Of a DNA stretch of 64,000 nt, positions 60,903 through 64,000 are shown piece by piece; positions within the stretch are counted from its first letter, which is position 1, and every line of letters starts with the position of its first letter. A program made the translations under genes and the position numbers. A model generated the notes under the pieces. That model worked only from the letters and a program-made list of their open reading frames with translations. It was not told the DNA's origin and did not search any database. The DNA comes from Mycolicibacterium iranicum (GTDB taxonomy: Bacteria > Actinomycetota > Actinomycetes > Mycobacteriales > Mycobacteriaceae). The stretch covers positions 19,088 through 83,087 of the forward strand of contig NZ_LWCS01000029.1 in assembly GCF_001650495.1 (NCBI RefSeq), written 5' to 3'.

Positions 60903-62213
60903 GTGGCTATTTGTTCTTTTCGTTCTGTCATGTCTGCAGTCGTTGCGGGGAGTCTGGCGTTCACTCCTGCAATGTTTGCCTCTATGGGTTCTGGCACATC
61001 CAGCGCGGCGACAGTGCCGTGCGGGGAAGCGGGCGGGCGGTGCAACGGTGCAACAGCGTTGTTGCTCGGCGGGCGCGGCCAGTACGCGCAACTCACCACC
61101 GAACAGATGCTCACCGCTTTCGGCGGCTACTTCGCCGAGTACAACGAGCGAGTCAGCGTCCCGTTCCCCGGCGATGCCGAGTTCGCCGTCTCGGTTCCCG
61201 AAGGCTCGGACAATCTCTACAACGCGATTCACATGCATCAGGCAGCCCTGGGAACCCCGCTCACCATCGGTGGCGTGTCCAAGGGTGCACCGTCTGTGGT
61301 GGATGTTCTCTATCGCCTGATGGAGGACGCGGAGGACCCCGAGGATGGCATCACGGCGCCCTCACGGGATCAGATGAACGTCGCAATCTACGGCGCACCC
61401 GGAAAGATGTTCTTCATCGGAACCAAGTACCAGCCGATCCCTGAAACGCCCTACGACATTCTGATCGTGGCGGCCGAGTATGACGGCATCGCCGACTTTC
61501 CTGACAATCCCTTCAATCTTCTCGCGGTCCTCAACGCCGTCCGCGGCGCCGAACTCCTTCACGTCGACGCGGCGTTCTACGACGTGGCCAACAACCCGGT
61601 GCATTACCGGACCGACACGAATTCGCTGGGCGGCACGACGACGACGGTCATCGTGCCGGCTGCGCGTCTGCCCCTACTGAACGACATGTACGAAAGCGAT
61701 GTCTTCGATCCGAAGTTCACGGCCTTCGTCGAGCAGGTGTTGCGCCCGGTCATCGACAGCGCCTACAAACGGAACTGGGCATCCCAGCGCAGGTACTGGA
61801 AATTCGAGATCCCGACAAATCTTCCCGGTCCACCTGGACTGGTCGACGGAGCGACATTCGCCGCCCCCCAGGAGGCGGTGACCGGCGAGGTCGCCCCCGA
61901 TAGGTTCGCCGATGCACTCGGCGACCACACCACGAAGCGGTCCGGCGGCTCCGTTGCGGCCGATCGTCCTGAGACCACCTCTGATGAGACTCCGCCCGCG
62001 AGAGGGGAGGAGCTCACAGAGGAGGGTCTCGCCGGAAACCGCACGGAGCAGGCCGGCGATGACGGCGAGGTGGTCGGCGATGATGCAGGAACCGTCGGCA
62101 CCGACGCGGAGTTGAGGAGCGCGTCGGAGACGGCCGACGACGACACCGAGGCGACCGACGACGACAAGCCCGCCGACGCGCATCCGGGGGGCGATACCGA
62201 AAACGAGAGCTGA
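60903..62213 (+). CDS. Secreted PE-PPE-type serine hydrolase without PE/PPE N-terminus
   Basis: A 436-residue protein. A signal peptide spans about residues 1-36 (VMSAVVAGSLAFTPAMFASM, then SSAATVPC). The catalytic part resembles the PE-PPE alpha/beta hydrolase domain: TALLLGGRGQYAQLT, GGVSKGAPSVVDVLYRL with the nucleophile serine, ILIVAAEYDGIADFPDNPFN with the acid, and HVDAAFYDVANNPVHY with the likely histidine. The last 110 residues are acidic and disordered. The start is GTG at 60903. Such esterases act on lipids at the cell envelope; here it stands free of the usual PE/PPE targeting domain. Confidence 0.82.
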   Translation: MAICSFRSVMSAVVAGSLAFTPAMFASMGSGTSSAATVPCGEAGGRCNGATALLLGGRGQYAQLTTEQMLTAFGGYFAEYNERVSVPFPGDAEFAVSVPEGSDNLYNAIHMHQAALGTPLTIGGVSKGAPSVVDVLYRLMEDAEDPEDGITAPSRDQMNVAIYGAPGKMFFIGTKYQPIPETPYDILIVAAEYDGIADFPDNPFNLLAVLNAVRGAELLHVDAAFYDVANNPVHYRTDTNSLGGTTTTVIVPAARLPLLNDMYESDVFDPKFTAFVEQVLRPVIDSAYKRNWASQRRYWKFEIPTNLPGPPGLVDGATFAAPQEAVTGEVAPDRFADALGDHTTKRSGGSVAADRPETTSDETPPARGEELTEEGLAGNRTEQAGDDGEVVGDDAGTVGTDAELRSASETADDDTEATDDDKPADAHPGGDTENES

Positions 62214-62299
62214 CCGCGCTCCACGGGGCCTGCTCAAGCGCGCGGCGCCGATCTGACGCGATCTGCGCTGCACTGTCGGGTGTGGTGGGATCTAGCGCT

Positions 62300-64000
62300 A
62301 TGGGTATCAAGGTGGCGCTGGAGCACCGCACCAGCTACACATTCGACCGCCTCGTGGAGGTCCATCCGCACGTGGTGCGGCTGCGTCCGGCCCCGCATTC
62401 CCGCACACCCATCGAGGCCTACTCGCTACAGGTCGAGCCGGCGGATCACTTCATCAACTGGCAGCAGGACGCCTTCGGAAACTTCGTGGCCCGATTGGTG
62501 TTCCCGTCCAGAACCCGCAGCCTCACGATCACCGTCGGCCTGATCGCCGACATGAAGGTCATCAACCCGTTCGACTTCTTCATCGAGGATTATGCCGAGA
62601 CGTTCCCGTTCGAATACCCGAAGAACCTCCTCGAAGACCTCAAGCCCTATCTGCGGCCCGTCGACGACACCGGCGAGGGGTCGGGGCCGAGCGACCTCGT
62701 CGACGCGTGGGTGAAGAATTTCGTGATCGCCGAGGGCACCCGAACAATCGATTTCCTCGTCGCGCTCAACCGCGCCGTCAATGCCGATGTCGGCTACTCC
62801 TTGCGGATGGAACCCGGTGTGCAGACACCGGAATTCACTTTGCGCACCGGGATCGGATCCTGCAGGGACTCCGCGTGGCTGCTCGTGTCCCTGCTCAGAC
62901 ACATGGGCCTGGCCGCTCGGTTCGTTTCCGGTTACCTCGTGCAGCTGACGTCCGATGTCGAGGCGCTCGACGGACCGTCGGGGCCTGCCGCCGACTTCAC
63001 CGACCTGCACGCCTGGACCGAGGTCTACATTCCCGGCGCCGGCTGGATCGGCCTCGATCCCACCTCCGGACTGTTCGCCGGGGAAGGCCATATCCCGCTG
63101 TCGGCGACACCGCACCCGGAGTCGGCAGCTCCGATCACCGGCGCCACGGAGCCGTCCGAGACGACGTTGGAGTTCAGCAACGTCGTCACCCGCATCCACG
63201 AAGACCCGCGGGTGACGTTGCCGTACACCGAGCAGACGTGGGCGGCGATCAACGCGCTCGGCAGCCGTGTGGACGAAAGGCTGGCCGCAGGCGACGTTCG
63301 CCTGACCGTCGGTGGGGAACCCACCTTCGTCTCGATCGACAACCAGGTCGACCCCGAATGGACGACTGCCGCCGACGGGCCGCACAAGCGCGAGCGGGCC
63401 TCGGCGCTCGCCGCTCTGCTGAAGAAGGTCTGGGCGCCGCAGGGGCTGGTGCAGCGCAGTCAGGGCAAGTGGTATCCGGGAGAACCGTTGCCGCGCTGGC
63501 AGATCGGACTGTTCTGGCGTGCTGACGGGGAACCGTTGTGGGCCGACGAAGCGCTGCTGGCAGATCCCTGGAAGGAGGGGGCCGACCACCCAGAGGTTCC
63601 CGCGGACGCCGCAGGGCAACTCCTTGCTGTCTTTGCCGAGCGCCTCGGTTTGCCGGACAGCCAGGTGCGGCCGGCGTACGAGGATCCGCTGGCACGCCTG
63701 GCCGCCGCCGTGCGGCAGCCAAAGGGCGACCCGGTCGTCGCCGACGACGATCTGGCAGACGACACCGGGGACGCGCGCGCGGCACTGTTGGCGCGGCTCG
63801 AGTCATCCGTCGGCGAACCCACCGCCTTCGTGCTGCCCCTTCACCGCTCCGACGACGAAGACGGCTGGGCAAGCGCCGACTGGAGGTTCCGGCGGGGGCG
63901 CATCGTGCTGCTCGATGGGGATTCACCGGCGGGACTGCGACTTCCGCTGGACTCCATCAGCTGGCGTCCGCCGCGGCCGTCGCACGAGGCCGACCCGACC
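62300..64000 (+). CDS. Transglutaminase-like / DUF2126 family large protein, cut by window edge
   Basis: The first 567 residues are visible. MGIKVALEHRTSYTFDRLVE is the bacterial transglutaminase-like N-terminal beta domain. The catalytic triad follows in GIGSCRDSAWLLVSLLRHMG (Cys), DLHAWTEVYIPGAGWIGLDP (His and Asp). From residue about 320, LTVGGEPTFVSIDNQVDPEW begins the DUF2126 region. This matches M. tuberculosis Rv2566, which has about 1140 residues, so half is missing beyond base 64000. Relatives occur with circularly permuted ATP-grasp and alpha-E proteins, in a proposed peptide-modifying system. Confidence 0.9.
   Translation, partial: MGIKVALEHRTSYTFDRLVEVHPHVVRLRPAPHSRTPIEAYSLQVEPADHFINWQQDAFGNFVARLVFPSRTRSLTITVGLIADMKVINPFDFFIEDYAETFPFEYPKNLLEDLKPYLRPVDDTGEGSGPSDLVDAWVKNFVIAEGTRTIDFLVALNRAVNADVGYSLRMEPGVQTPEFTLRTGIGSCRDSAWLLVSLLRHMGLAARFVSGYLVQLTSDVEALDGPSGPAADFTDLHAWTEVYIPGAGWIGLDPTSGLFAGEGHIPLSATPHPESAAPITGATEPSETTLEFSNVVTRIHEDPRVTLPYTEQTWAAINALGSRVDERLAAGDVRLTVGGEPTFVSIDNQVDPEWTTAADGPHKRERASALAALLKKVWAPQGLVQRSQGKWYPGEPLPRWQIGLFWRADGEPLWADEALLADPWKEGADHPEVPADAAGQLLAVFAERLGLPDSQVRPAYEDPLARLAAAVRQPKGDPVVADDDLADDTGDARAALLARLESSVGEPTAFVLPLHRSDDEDGWASADWRFRRGRIVLLDGDSPAGLRLPLDSISWRPPRPSHEADPT

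Overview
This is a high-GC actinobacterial chromosome segment, very probably from a fast-growing Mycobacterium (Mycolicibacterium, M. smegmatis-like). From memory, the backbone matches the M. tuberculosis order Rv2590 to Rv2566: carboxylic acid reductase, gabT, yajC-secD-secF, an oligopeptide-binding lipoprotein, apt, relA, ppiB, a glyoxalase-II-like hydrolase, hisS, a radical SAM protein, small secreted and zinc-metallopeptidase genes, aspS, a Ddn-like gene and a transglutaminase-like protein. Blocks absent from M. tuberculosis sit between these markers. No tRNA, rRNA, CRISPR array, IS element or integrase was seen.

Layout. 1-6 kb: carboxylic acid reductase (cut by the left edge), a scar with a P450-like fragment and a GGDEF remnant, a MarR regulator divergent from an alpha/beta hydrolase, and gabT. 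6-11.7 kb: a five-gene operon yajC-secD-secF-lipoprotein-apt. 12-14 kb: a large secreted protein with a cadherin/VCBS-like module and a C-terminal region resembling aerolysin/ETX-MTX2 pore-forming proteins. 14-20.3 kb: relA, two tandem membrane-anchored cyclophilins, a metallo-beta-lactamase-fold hydrolase and hisS. 20.4-26.3 kb: an orphan homologue of mycobacteriophage lysin B, a membrane protein, a decarboxylase-type amidohydrolase and a 991-residue repeat-rich surface protein. 26.4-31.2 kb: the urea ABC transporter urtABCDE. 31.5-35.3 kb: an MmpS-like secreted protein, a HelD/HelR-type RNA polymerase-associated ATPase, and a radical SAM gene under a LexA (SOS) box. 35.3-40.6 kb: a catabolic cluster (two acyl-CoA dehydrogenases, an amidohydrolase, a TetR regulator, a thioesterase) with three copies of one operator. 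40.7-42.3 kb: a divergent SDR/TetR pair whose operators lie in the first codons. 42.4-51.4 kb: two metallopeptidase-like genes, a type B carboxylesterase, an SRPBCC protein, aspS, an F420-type nitroreductase, and a thiolase with an HxlR regulator. 51.4-59.6 kb: a carbohydrate or polyol operon (DeoR regulator, FGGY kinase, ABC importer, SDR, BtpA/SgcQ-family protein). 59.7-64 kb: a DUF389 membrane protein, a secreted PE-PPE-type serine hydrolase, and a transglutaminase-like protein cut by the right edge.

The strongest novel points are: the secreted aerolysin-like candidate at 12.1-13.9 kb; the orphan lysin B-like enzyme, whose serine falls at residue 82 as in phage D29 LysB; a self-contained TetR regulon with the operator GGTAA-N5-TTACC; the shared MTVST-encoding operator at 41.6 kb; a kinase carrying a perfect 24-bp tandem duplication; and long hairpins without T-tracts at several convergent gene junctions. 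Gene identities come from reading translated sequence and from family knowledge; no database search was run.
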